Source of the DNA: Comamonas granuli NBRC 101663
Lineage (GTDB): Bacteria > Pseudomonadota > Gammaproteobacteria > Burkholderiales > Burkholderiaceae_C
Direction of reading: 5' to 3'
Length of the DNA stretch: 64,000 nt
Assembly (NCBI RefSeq): GCF_000739995.1
Contig: NZ_BBJX01000006.1
Location: 62,001-126,000, forward strand
Shown here: positions 1 to 7,632 of the stretch, one piece after another
Position numbering within the stretch: the first letter of the stretch is position 1
How the letters are laid out: each line of letters starts with the position of its first letter
Translations under genes and position numbers: made by a program
The notes under the pieces: model-generated
Database searches by the model: none
What the model was told of the DNA's origin: nothing
What the model saw: the letters and a program-made list of their open reading frames with translations, nothing else

Positions 1-1
1 C

Positions 2-835
2 CGCACCAGCGTGCCCGACCCGCGCACCCTGGTCGTGGCCATCAGCCAGAGCGGCGAGACCGCCGACACCCTGGCCGCGCTGCGCCACGCGCAAGGCCTG
101 GGCATGCGCCACACCCTCACCATCTGCAACGTGGCCACCAGCGCCATGGTGCGCGAGTGCGAGCTGGCCTACATCACCCGCGCAGGGGTCGAGATCGGCG
201 TGGCCAGCACCAAGGCCTTCACCACGCAGCTGGCGGGCCTGTTCCTGCTCACGCTGGCGCTGGCGCAGTCGCGCGGGCGCCTCACCGAGGACGAGGAGGC
301 CGCCCACCTCCAGGCCATGCGCCACCTGCCCGTGGCCCTGCAGGCCGTGCTGGCGCTCGAACCCCAGATCATCGGCTGGGCCGAAGTCTTTGCGCGCATG
401 GAGAACGCCCTGTTCCTGGGCCGGGGCCTGCACTACCCCATTGCGCTCGAAGGCGCGCTCAAGCTCAAGGAAATCAGCTACATCCACGCCGAGGCCTACC
501 CGGCCGGTGAACTCAAGCATGGCCCGCTGGCGCTGGTGGACGCCAGCATGCCGGTGGTGACGGTGGCGCCCAACGATGCGCTGCTGGAAAAGCTCAAGAG
601 CAACCTGCAGGAGGTGCGCGCGCGCGGCGGCGTGCTCTACGTGCTGGCCGATGCCGACACGCGCATCGACAGCAGCGAAGGCATCCACGTCATCCGCATG
701 CCCGAGCACTACGGCGCCCTCTCGCCCATCCTGCACGTGCTGCCGCTGCAACTGCTGGCCTACCACACGGCCTGCGCACGAGGGACGGACGTGGACAAGC
801 CACGCAATTTGGCCAAGAGCGTGACGGTGGAGTGA
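2..835 (+). CDS. glmS: Glutamine-fructose-6-phosphate aminotransferase, C-terminal part (cut by window edge)
   Basis: This is the 3' end of GlmS, which makes glucosamine-6-phosphate from fructose-6-phosphate and glutamine, the entry step to UDP-GlcNAc for peptidoglycan and LPS. The frame is already open at the window's first bases. The visible 277 residues cover most of the two SIS (sugar isomerase) domains. The first SIS signature ([16 protein letters not shown]) lies at the start, the second SIS domain carries [19 protein letters not shown] and [10 protein letters not shown], and the protein ends in the family-typical [15 protein letters not shown]. The glutaminase domain lies upstream, outside the window. 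No frameshift is seen. Confidence 0.97.
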   Translation, partial: RTSVPDPRTLVVAISQSGETADTLAALRHAQGLGMRHTLTICNVATSAMVRECELAYITRAGVEIGVASTKAFTTQLAGLFLLTLALAQSRGRLTEDEEAAHLQAMRHLPVALQAVLALEPQIIGWAEVFARMENALFLGRGLHYPIALEGALKLKEISYIHAEAYPAGELKHGPLALVDASMPVVTVAPNDALLEKLKSNLQEVRARGGVLYVLADADTRIDSSEGIHVIRMPEHYGALSPILHVLPLQLLAYHTACARGTDVDKPRNLAKSVTVE

Positions 836-1266
836 GCCGCCCTTATTCCAACGGCACCTCGATCGAAAAAGAATAAACCCCGGACGTTGGGGGTGGGCTG
901 ACGTTGACGTTCCCCAGCCTCTATTTCTGACTGGCTCAGGAATTCGAGGGGGCTTCACGTGGACTACATCACCACCATGTCCATGCACACGGTCGCAGCC
1001 AAGACGGTGCGCAACCTGCCCGAATCCATCTGGGGACCGCTATCGCCCTACGATGATGTGGCCCTGGACTGATCATCGCAGCAAACGCACAAGGTTTCCG
1101 AGGGGGCTTCATACAGCAGTAGTAAAAAGGCCTCGTCTGGATTGCTGTGAGCCTCTCTTTGGACGGACATGGCGACGCACTCGGCGGTGTTCACGACTTT
1201 AGATGGACGATTACTTGGCGAGATAGTGCGCACAATGGCATGGATGCTGGACCGCTGTTTACGACT
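836..1266. other. Gene-poor stretch between glmS and a convergent diguanylate cyclase gene
   Basis: No gene here can be supported. A 37-codon frame starting with GTG (959-1072, plus strand) and a 61-codon frame on the minus strand (1233-1048) overlap each other, and neither resembles a family I know. The stretch is noticeably less GC-rich than its neighbours. It contains a 13-bp direct repeat, CGAGGGGGCTTCA, at 945-957 and 1099-1111. A second near-repeat, ACGACTTTA, appears near 1193 and 1261. It may be decayed DNA from a lost gene or small mobile element. Confidence 0.4.
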
Positions 1267-2043
1267 TTAATCGCTTAAAACCACCATCTCTATCCGGTTG
1301 CGTCCGCTCCTCTTGGCCGCATAGAGCTGCTGGTCCACGGCGTCGATGAAGTCGGAGGGCTTCGTGCTCTCCAGGCCGCCGGCCACGACGGTGCCCACGC
1401 CCACGCTCACGGTGATGTGCTGGCCGTGGGGGGACTGCGCGTGGGCAATGGTCTGTTTCTGCACCAGCCGCTGGCAGCGTTCGGCCACTTTGCGGGCCAC
1501 CTCGGCGTTGGCCTGGGGCAGCAGCACGATGAACTCCTCGCCGCCGAAGCGGGCCACCAGGTCGCGCGGGCCGTCCAGCGCCAGGTTCAGCGTCTGCGCA
1601 ATGTCGATCAGGCATTGGTCGCCGCGCACATGGCCGTACAGGTCGTTGTACTGCTTGAAGTAGTCGATGTCGAACAGCAGGATGGACAGAGGCTGGCGCT
1701 GGCTGCGGGCGCTGTCCCATTCGATCTCCAGGCAGGCGTTGAACCTGCGCCGGTTGGTGATGTGGGTCAGTCCGTCCTTGAACGAGAGCGCCTCCAGCTC
1801 TTTTTGCAGCGCCAGCAATTTCTCCTCGGTTTTTTTCTGTTCGCTGATGCCGAACATGAAACCGATCAGCGCTTCGGGCTCGCCCTGGGCGTTGCGCACC
1901 ACGTGCACCACGTCGCGGATCCACACGTAGCCGTTGTCCTTGGTCAGCGCGCGGTAGTCGGCCTCGTGGTCGGCGCCGGCCTGGGACTGGGCGACGCAGA
2001 AGGCGACCACGCTGTCGCTGCCGAGCTTGCCCACGTCGGACAT
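1267..2043 (-). CDS. Diguanylate cyclase with a half PAS domain (GGDEF protein)
   Basis: A 258-residue soluble protein predicted to make cyclic di-GMP from two GTP. Residues about 28-70 look like only the second half of a PAS_3 fold plus PAC (DYRALTKDNGYVWIRDVVHV), followed by a short coiled linker (about 70-88). The GGDEF domain spans about 89-255, with an intact active-site GGEEF at 167-171 and the usual DGLTHITNRRRF start. The inhibitory I-site RxxD is not kept: the aligned position reads GPRD. The open frame extends far upstream, but the extension has no PAS similarity and crosses the imuA promoter, so the ATG at 2043 is preferred. It is transcribed divergently from the SOS mutasome. The missing PAS half suggests a 5' truncation. 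Confidence 0.85.
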   Translation of the reverse strand: MSDVGKLGSDSVVAFCVAQSQAGADHEADYRALTKDNGYVWIRDVVHVVRNAQGEPEALIGFMFGISEQKKTEEKLLALQKELEALSFKDGLTHITNRRRFNACLEIEWDSARSQRQPLSILLFDIDYFKQYNDLYGHVRGDQCLIDIAQTLNLALDGPRDLVARFGGEEFIVLLPQANAEVARKVAERCQRLVQKQTIAHAQSPHGQHITVSVGVGTVVAGGLESTKPSDFIDAVDQQLYAAKRSGRNRIEMVVLSD

Positions 2044-2169
2044 GGCAGCTTCTTTTTGGCCGCTGCCGGCGCGCCCGTTGCGGGGACCGCCAGGGCCGGC
2101 AGAAGCTTGACCTGCGTCAGTGTAGCGCGCGGCAGGGGGCCGGGGCTTGCATGCCAACCCGTTTGCGTA

Positions 2170-2189
2170 TACTGTACATAAATACAGTT
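2170..2189 (+). promoter_or_regulatory. LexA (SOS) box controlling the imuA-imuB-dnaE2 cassette
   Basis: TACTGTACATAAATACAGTT contains CTGT-N8-ACAG, the E. coli-type LexA operator, with the favoured TA/TT flanks. It ends 27 bp before the imuA ATG at 2217. An in-frame ATG at 2151 would place the operator inside the gene, which helps fix the start at 2217. SOS control of imuAB-dnaE2 is established in several proteobacteria; that LexA binds here is inferred from the match. Confidence 0.9.
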
Positions 2190-2216
2190 TTCTGCATCTT
2201 GCCAGCGCTTTCTGCC

Positions 2217-3017
2217 ATGTCCGCCCCTGCCTTTGCCGCCCCTGGGCGTGCCTTCGATCCCGCTCTGCTGCCGGGCCCTGTGGCCCAGGCTGTCTGGCGC
2301 GGGTCGGACCTGGGGCGCGTGGCTGGGCGCACCGTGCCGACCGGCTTTGCGCTGCTGGACGGCCAGTTGCCCGGTGGCGGCTGGCCCACACAGGCCGTGA
2401 CGGAGCTGCTGCAACCCGCGGCGGCGCTGTGCGTGTGGCGCCTGCTGGGGCCGGCGCTGCCGGGTCTGCTGCAGGGCGGCGGCCGCATTTACCTGGTGGG
2501 CCCGCCCCAGCCGCCGCATGCGGGCGGCCTGGCGCAATGGGGGGTACCGCCTGCGCAACTGGTCTGGGTGCAGGCAGAGGTGCTGGCGGACCGGCTCTGG
2601 GCCACCGAGCAAATCCTCCAGGCCGCCCCGGCCGGGGCCGTGCTGGCCTGGCTGCCCCAAGCGCGGCCCGGGCAGATCCGCCGCCTGCACATCCACGCGC
2701 AGGCCTGCGATGCGCCGGTGTTCCTGTTCCGGCCCATGGCAGCCTTGCAGCAGGCTTCGCCCGCCCCCTTGCGCGTCTGCGTGGCCTTGGCTCCGGGCTG
2801 GGGCCTGCAGGTGCGCATCCCCAAGCGCCGGGGCGCTGCGTTCGATGGCGTGCTGCAGCTGGCGGCAGTGCCCGCACCTCTGCAAGCGGTGCTGCCGCCG
2901 CGCCTGGCGTGCGTGCCTGCGCCGGGGCAGGCGCCGGTGTGCAAGGAGTCGTCCGATGTCCGCGCATTGGGCCGCGTTGCTTCCTCTGCCGCAGCCAGCA
3001 GGCTCCTCGCCCATTGA
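2217..3017 (+). CDS. imuA: Translesion synthesis accessory protein ImuA (SulA/RecA-like)
   Basis: A 266-residue protein of the ImuA family, the RecA-related first component of the ImuA-ImuB-DnaE2 mutasome responsible for damage-induced mutagenesis. The typical N-terminal block reads VWRGSDLGR, then PTGFALLDGQLPGGGWP. The P-loop position is degenerate (GGGWPTQ, with no GK[ST]), as usual for ImuA, so it is unlikely to be an active ATPase. Family-like segments RIYLVGPPQPPHAGGLAQWG and GAVLAWLPQARPGQIRRLH follow. The ATG at 2217 is chosen because the SOS box lies just upstream. The 3' end overlaps imuB by 62 nt, which implies translational coupling. Confidence 0.92.
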   Translation: MSAPAFAAPGRAFDPALLPGPVAQAVWRGSDLGRVAGRTVPTGFALLDGQLPGGGWPTQAVTELLQPAAALCVWRLLGPALPGLLQGGGRIYLVGPPQPPHAGGLAQWGVPPAQLVWVQAEVLADRLWATEQILQAAPAGAVLAWLPQARPGQIRRLHIHAQACDAPVFLFRPMAALQQASPAPLRVCVALAPGWGLQVRIPKRRGAAFDGVLQLAAVPAPLQAVLPPRLACVPAPGQAPVCKESSDVRALGRVASSAAASRLLAH

Positions 3018-4302
3018 CGCCGCGGCGCTGGGCGCCTGGGCCTTGCAGTTCACCCCCCGGGTGGCCTTGCGGGAGGGCGCGGCGCTGGCCGAGCTGGCGG
3101 CGTCGGCGCGCCTGTTCGGGGGGCTGGAGCGGCTGCACCAGCGCGTGCAGCAAGGCGCAGCCGATCTGGGCGCGCATGTGGCCTGGGCGCCCACGGGCCT
3201 GGCGGCGCTGGCCCTGGCGCGCCAGGGCGGCGCGCGGGTGCCTGAGGGCCCCCTGGCCCGGCAGCTCGACGCGCTGCCCTTGCACAGCCTCACGGCTGTG
3301 GGCCAGCACCAGGCCACGCTGGAGCGCGTGGGCTGCCGCACGCTGGGGCAGGTGCGCCGCCTGCCGCGCGCTGCCCTGGTTCGCCGCTTTGGTGCGACAC
3401 TGCTGGCGGCGCTGGACCAGGCCTACGGCCTGCAGCCCGAGGCCTACGACTGGATCACCGTGCCGCAGACCTTTGAAGCCCGGCTGGAGCTGATGGCGCG
3501 GGTGGAGCATGCGCCGGCCCTGCTTGCGGGCGCCAGGCGCCTGCTGGTGCAGATGGCGGGTTGGCTGGCGGCGCGCCGCTGCGGCGTGCGGGCCTTCACC
3601 CTGCACTGGTGCCACGACGCGCTGCGCCCGCGCGATGCGGGCAGCGGGGGCGCGCTCACGGTGCGCACCGCCCGGCCCACGCAGAGCGTGGCGCATTGCA
3701 TGCGCCTGCTGTCCGAGCACCTGGCCCGCGTGGTGCTGGATGCACCCGTGGGCGACATTGCCCTGCACGCCGATGAGGTGGAGCCCTGCGCCGAGGAAAA
3801 CCACGCATGGCTGCCCGATGCCCTGCACCAGGGCGCGGGCGCCGAGCAGGCGCTCGAGCGCATCCAGGCCCGGCTGGGCCCGCAGGCCGTGTGCTCGCCC
3901 GTGCTGCACGCCGACCACCGGCCCGAGTACATGCAGCACTGGCACAGCGCCCTGGCAGGCCGCCCCGCGCCAGGCGGCAAGGCGTCCGCGGAACGCGTCC
4001 CGCAGAGCGCCTTGGCGGGGGCCGGCCTGCCCCAGCCCCCCTGGCTGCTGGATGTGCCGCTGCGCCTGCGGGAGCGCCAGCACCGCCCGTACTACCAGGG
4101 CCCGCTGCAACTGCTGCTCGGGCCCGACCGCGTGGAGGGCGGCTGGTGGCACCGCAGCGGCCAGGGGGCCGATGCCCAGGCGCTCAACGTGCAGCGCGAC
4201 TACTGGCTTGCCCGCAGCCCCCATGCCGGGCTGCTGTGGGTGTTCCAGCAGCGCCTGGCGGGGGACGAGACGGCCTGGTTTCTGCATGGGTTGTACGCAT
4301 GA
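2956..4302 (+). CDS. imuB: Y-family polymerase-like mutasome protein ImuB
   Basis: A 448-residue ImuB. It starts with HWAALLPLPQP and continues with ALGAWALQFTPRVAL, ELAASARLFGG, a helix-hairpin region near the middle (VGCRTLGQVRRLPRAALVRRFG) and a C-terminus ending WFLHGLYA. ImuB proteins are Y-family polymerase relatives that lack the catalytic acidic residues. They act as the hub linking the sliding clamp, ImuA and DnaE2. No DxD or SxDE catalytic motif is seen here, as expected. The gene overlaps imuA by 62 nt and shares its SOS promoter. dnaE2 follows after a 183-bp gap holding a repeat-like sequence. Confidence 0.93.
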   Translation: MSAHWAALLPLPQPAGSSPIDAAALGAWALQFTPRVALREGAALAELAASARLFGGLERLHQRVQQGAADLGAHVAWAPTGLAALALARQGGARVPEGPLARQLDALPLHSLTAVGQHQATLERVGCRTLGQVRRLPRAALVRRFGATLLAALDQAYGLQPEAYDWITVPQTFEARLELMARVEHAPALLAGARRLLVQMAGWLAARRCGVRAFTLHWCHDALRPRDAGSGGALTVRTARPTQSVAHCMRLLSEHLARVVLDAPVGDIALHADEVEPCAEENHAWLPDALHQGAGAEQALERIQARLGPQAVCSPVLHADHRPEYMQHWHSALAGRPAPGGKASAERVPQSALAGAGLPQPPWLLDVPLRLRERQHRPYYQGPLQLLLGPDRVEGGWWHRSGQGADAQALNVQRDYWLARSPHAGLLWVFQQRLAGDETAWFLHGLYA

Positions 4303-4307
4303 GGGAC

Positions 4308-4437
4308 GAGAAGGCCACCCCCCTGAGCCGCCTTCGGCGCCTTCCCCCCGCTCTCGCAGCGCTGCGCGCCGCGGGCAGGGGGACGCCACCCATGCGGCGG
4401 GGCGGCCCTTGCACGGTGGCTGCTGACCTGGGCCGTG
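4308..4437. repeat. Candidate intergenic repeat element between imuB and dnaE2
   Basis: The imuB-dnaE2 gap is filled by a C-run/G-run module: CACCCCCCTGAGCCGCC, then GGCGCCTTCCCCCC, then GGGCAGGGGGACGCC and GGCGGGGCGGCCC. The C-rich and G-rich halves can pair into a hairpin (for example TTCCCCC with GGGGGAC). It resembles a module I associate with Comamonadaceae intergenic regions, but I see only one copy in this window, so the repeat status is recollection rather than something shown here. It would fold in the mRNA between two co-regulated genes. Confidence 0.45.
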
Positions 4438-4485
4438 CCGATTGCCTGCGTTGTGGGTGCCATGGGCGCCGTAAGGGGGACTGAC

Positions 4486-7400
4486 ATGGCACTGTCCTTG
4501 CCCGACTATGCCGAGCTGCGCTGCCTCTCGAACTTCAGCTTTCTGCGCGGTGCCAGCCACCCGCACGAGCTGGTCGAACGCGCGCACGCCCTGGGCTACC
4601 GGGCGCTGGCGATCACCGACGAGTGCAGCCTGGCCGGGGCCGTGCGGGCCCATGTGGCGGCAAAGGCCGTGGGCCTGCCCCTGCTGCTGGGGGCGCAGTT
4701 TGGCGTTGCTCCTCGCGGCACCACCGAAGCACCGTTCGTCCTGGTCGTGCTGGCGCAAAACCTCCAGGGCTACGGCAACCTGTGCGCCTTCATCACCCAG
4801 CTGCGGCGCGCTTCCGAGAAAGGCAGCTACCACCTCACCCTGGACCACATCACGGGCGCCGAGCTGGCGGACTGCCTGGCCCTGCTGTGCCCGGACCGCC
4901 AGGCCACCGATGCCCAGCTCGAAGCCATGGGGCGCTGGGCGCTGGGGCAGTTCACGGGCCGCGGCTGGATCGGGGTGGAGCAGTTGCGCCGCCTGGACGA
5001 CGAACTGTGGCTGCACCGCCTGCGCACCCTGTCCGAGCTGACGGCGCTGCCCCTGGTGGCGGTGGGCGACGTGCACATGCATGTGCGCTCGCGCAAGCCG
5101 CTGCAGGACGTGCTCACGGCCACGCGCATCGGCAAGCCACTGACGGAATGCGGCCATGCCCTGCAGCGCAGCGCCGAGCAGCACCTGCGCACGCGCCTGC
5201 GCCTGGCGCAGACCTTTCCCGCCGAGCTGCTGGCCGAGACGCTGCGCGTGGCGGCGCGCTGCCATTTCAGCCTGGACGAGCTCAAGTACCAGTACCCCGA
5301 CGAAGTGGTGCCGCCAGGACACACGGCCGCCAGCTATTTGCGCCAGGTGACCTACCAGGGCGCGGAGGGGCGTTGGCCTGCGGGCATTCCGCCCTCTGTG
5401 CAGGCGCTGATCGAGCACGAGCTGGCCCTGATCTGCGAGCTGCGCTACGAGCACTACTTCCTCACGGTGTACGACATCGTGGCCTTCGCGCGCTCGCGCC
5501 GCATCCTGTGCCAGGGGCGCGGCTCGGCGGCCAACAGCGTGGTCTGCTACTGCCTGGGCGTGACCGAGGTGGACCCGGCGCGCATGTCGGTGCTGTTCGA
5601 GCGCTTCATCTCCCGGGAGCGCAACGAGCCCCCGGACATCGACATCGACTTCGAGCACGAGCGCCGCGAGGAGGTGATCCAGTACCTGTACCAGAAGTAC
5701 GGGCGTGACCGCGCCGCCCTCACCGCCACGGTCATCAGCTACCGCCCCAAGTCGGCGATCCGCGATGTGGGCAAGGCCCTGGGCTTCGATCTGGCCACGG
5801 TGGATGCCATCGCCAAGGGCCAGAAGTGGTTTGACGGTGCGGGCGTGCGGCCCGAGCGCTTCGCGGAGCTGGGCATCCCGGCGGACGACCTGGCCGTGCG
5901 CCAGCTCATCACGCTCACGCAGCAGTTGCTGGGGTTTCCGCGCCACCTGTCGCAGCACACGGGCGGCTTCGTGCTCACCCAGGGCCCGCTGTGCCGCATG
6001 GTGCCGGTGGAGAACGCCGCCATGCCCCACCGCACGGTGATCGAGTGGGACAAGGACGACCTCGACGCCGCCGGCCTGCTCAAGGTCGATGTACTGGCCC
6101 TGGGCATGCTGTCGGCCATCCGGCGTGCGCTGGACCTGATCGGCCTGCGGCGCGGCCTGGTGTTCCGCATGCAGGACATCCCGGCCGAGGACCGCGCCAC
6201 CTACGACATGGTCTGCCGGGCCGACACCATCGGCGTGTTCCAGATCGAGAGCCGGGCGCAGATGGGCATGCTGCCGCGCCTGCGCCCCCGGTGCTTCTAC
6301 GACCTGGTGATCGAGGTGGCCATTGTGCGGCCCGGGCCCATCCAGGGCGGCATGGTGCACCCCTACCTGAACCGGCGCCAGGGCAGGGAGCCGGTCACCT
6401 ACCCCAGCGAGGCGCTGCGCGCCGCGCTGGGCCGTACGCTGGGTGTGCCGGTGTTCCAGGAGCAGGTGATGCAGATCGCCATGCTCGCGGCCGGCTTCAC
6501 GCCCGGCGAGGCCGACGGCCTGCGCCGCGCCATGGCGGCCTGGAAGCGCAAGGGCGGGCTGGAGAAGTACTACCACCGGCTCGTGGGTGGCATGACCGAG
6601 CGCGGCTATGCGCTGGAGTTCGCCGAGGCCATCTTCGAGCAGATCCAGGGCTTCTCCGAGTACGGCTTCCCGGAGAGCCATGCGGCCAGCTTCGCGCTGC
6701 TGGTCTACGCCTCGGCCTGGATCAAGCGGCACGAGCCGGCAGCCTTCCTCGTGGCGCTGCTCAACAGCCAGCCCATGGGTTTCTACACCCCCAGCCAGCT
6801 CGTGCAGGATGCGCGCCGCCACGGCGTGGAGGTGCGGCCCGTGGACGTGGTGCACAGCGCCGTGGAGTCCACGCTGGAGGACCTGCCCGCCACCCCCGCC
6901 GTGCGCCTGGGCCTGCACCTGGTGCACGGCCTGCCGGCCGCCAGCGCCGCGCGCATCGTGGCCGAGCGGGCCGCGGCGCCCTTTGCCAGCGCCGAGGCAC
7001 TGGCGCGCCGCGCCCGGCTGGAGCAGCACGAGATGCAACTGCTGGCCGCGGCGGGCGCCCTGGCGGCGCTGGCGGGCCACCGCCGCCAGCAGGTGTGGGA
7101 GGCCGCGGCCCTGCACGCCCCGCCCGCGCTGCTGCGGGACGCGCCGGTGGACGAGGAGTTCCTGGCGCTGCCCGCCGCACCCGAGGGCGAGGAGGTGCTC
7201 TGGGACTTTGCCTCGGTCGGCCTGACGCTGCGCAGCCACCCCCTGGCCTTGCTGCGGCCGCAACTGCAGCGCTACCGGCTCCGCACCTCGGCGCAACTGC
7301 AGCAGGTGCACGATGGGCGCTGGGTGCGCACGGCCGGCATCGTGACGCTGCGCCAGCAGCCGCCCACGGCTAAGGGCACGGTTTTCGTCTCGCTCGAAGA

Positions 7401-7599
7401 CGAGCATGGCAGCACGCAGGTCATCGTCTGGCGGCATGTCAAGGAGGCGCAGCGCCAGGTGCTGCTGGGTGCGCGGCTGCTGCTGGTGCAGGGGCGCTGG
7501 CAGCGCGAGGGGGCGGTGTGCAACCTCATCGCGCACCGCCTGGCGGATTTGTCGCCGCTGCTGGGCCGCCTGGCGACGCAGAGCCGGGACTTCCACTGA
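4486..7599 (+). CDS. dnaE2: Error-prone DNA polymerase DnaE2 (ImuC)
   Basis: A 1037-residue C-family polymerase, the catalytic subunit of the SOS mutasome. An N-terminal PHP domain begins YAELRCLSNFSFLRGASHP. The palm carries the catalytic aspartates in PPDIDIDFEHERREEV near residues 382-397. The tail has helix-hairpin and OB-fold segments (VRTAGIVTLRQQPPTAKGTVFVSLEDE) typical of DnaE2. The shorter length than replicative DnaE (about 1160 residues) and the presence of imuAB upstream mark it as DnaE2. The ATG at 4486 is preceded by AAGGGGGA, and upstream in-frame ATGs lack family similarity. It is probably co-transcribed with imuAB from the SOS promoter. Confidence 0.97.
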   Translation: MALSLPDYAELRCLSNFSFLRGASHPHELVERAHALGYRALAITDECSLAGAVRAHVAAKAVGLPLLLGAQFGVAPRGTTEAPFVLVVLAQNLQGYGNLCAFITQLRRASEKGSYHLTLDHITGAELADCLALLCPDRQATDAQLEAMGRWALGQFTGRGWIGVEQLRRLDDELWLHRLRTLSELTALPLVAVGDVHMHVRSRKPLQDVLTATRIGKPLTECGHALQRSAEQHLRTRLRLAQTFPAELLAETLRVAARCHFSLDELKYQYPDEVVPPGHTAASYLRQVTYQGAEGRWPAGIPPSVQALIEHELALICELRYEHYFLTVYDIVAFARSRRILCQGRGSAANSVVCYCLGVTEVDPARMSVLFERFISRERNEPPDIDIDFEHERREEVIQYLYQKYGRDRAALTATVISYRPKSAIRDVGKALGFDLATVDAIAKGQKWFDGAGVRPERFAELGIPADDLAVRQLITLTQQLLGFPRHLSQHTGGFVLTQGPLCRMVPVENAAMPHRTVIEWDKDDLDAAGLLKVDVLALGMLSAIRRALDLIGLRRGLVFRMQDIPAEDRATYDMVCRADTIGVFQIESRAQMGMLPRLRPRCFYDLVIEVAIVRPGPIQGGMVHPYLNRRQGREPVTYPSEALRAALGRTLGVPVFQEQVMQIAMLAAGFTPGEADGLRRAMAAWKRKGGLEKYYHRLVGGMTERGYALEFAEAIFEQIQGFSEYGFPESHAASFALLVYASAWIKRHEPAAFLVALLNSQPMGFYTPSQLVQDARRHGVEVRPVDVVHSAVESTLEDLPATPAVRLGLHLVHGLPAASAARIVAERAAAPFASAEALARRARLEQHEMQLLAAAGALAALAGHRRQQVWEAAALHAPPALLRDAPVDEEFLALPAAPEGEEVLWDFASVGLTLRSHPLALLRPQLQRYRLRTSAQLQQVHDGRWVRTAGIVTLRQQPPTAKGTVFVSLEDEHGSTQVIVWRHVKEAQRQVLLGARLLLVQGRWQREGAVCNLIAHRLADLSPLLGRLATQSRDFH

Positions 7600-7632
7600 G
7601 CGCGGCGGCGCGCACCGGCCGCAGGCACGGGC

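Noticed and set aside
959-1072. A 37-codon small gene after glmS
   Set aside because: It has a GTG start, no ribosome site of note, no family resemblance, and an overlapping frame on the other strand.
1267-7596. A minus-strand frame open for over 2100 codons
   Set aside because: Only its last 258 codons read as a real protein (the GGEEF cyclase). The rest runs antisense to imuA, imuB and dnaE2 and is compositional, as high GC removes stop codons.
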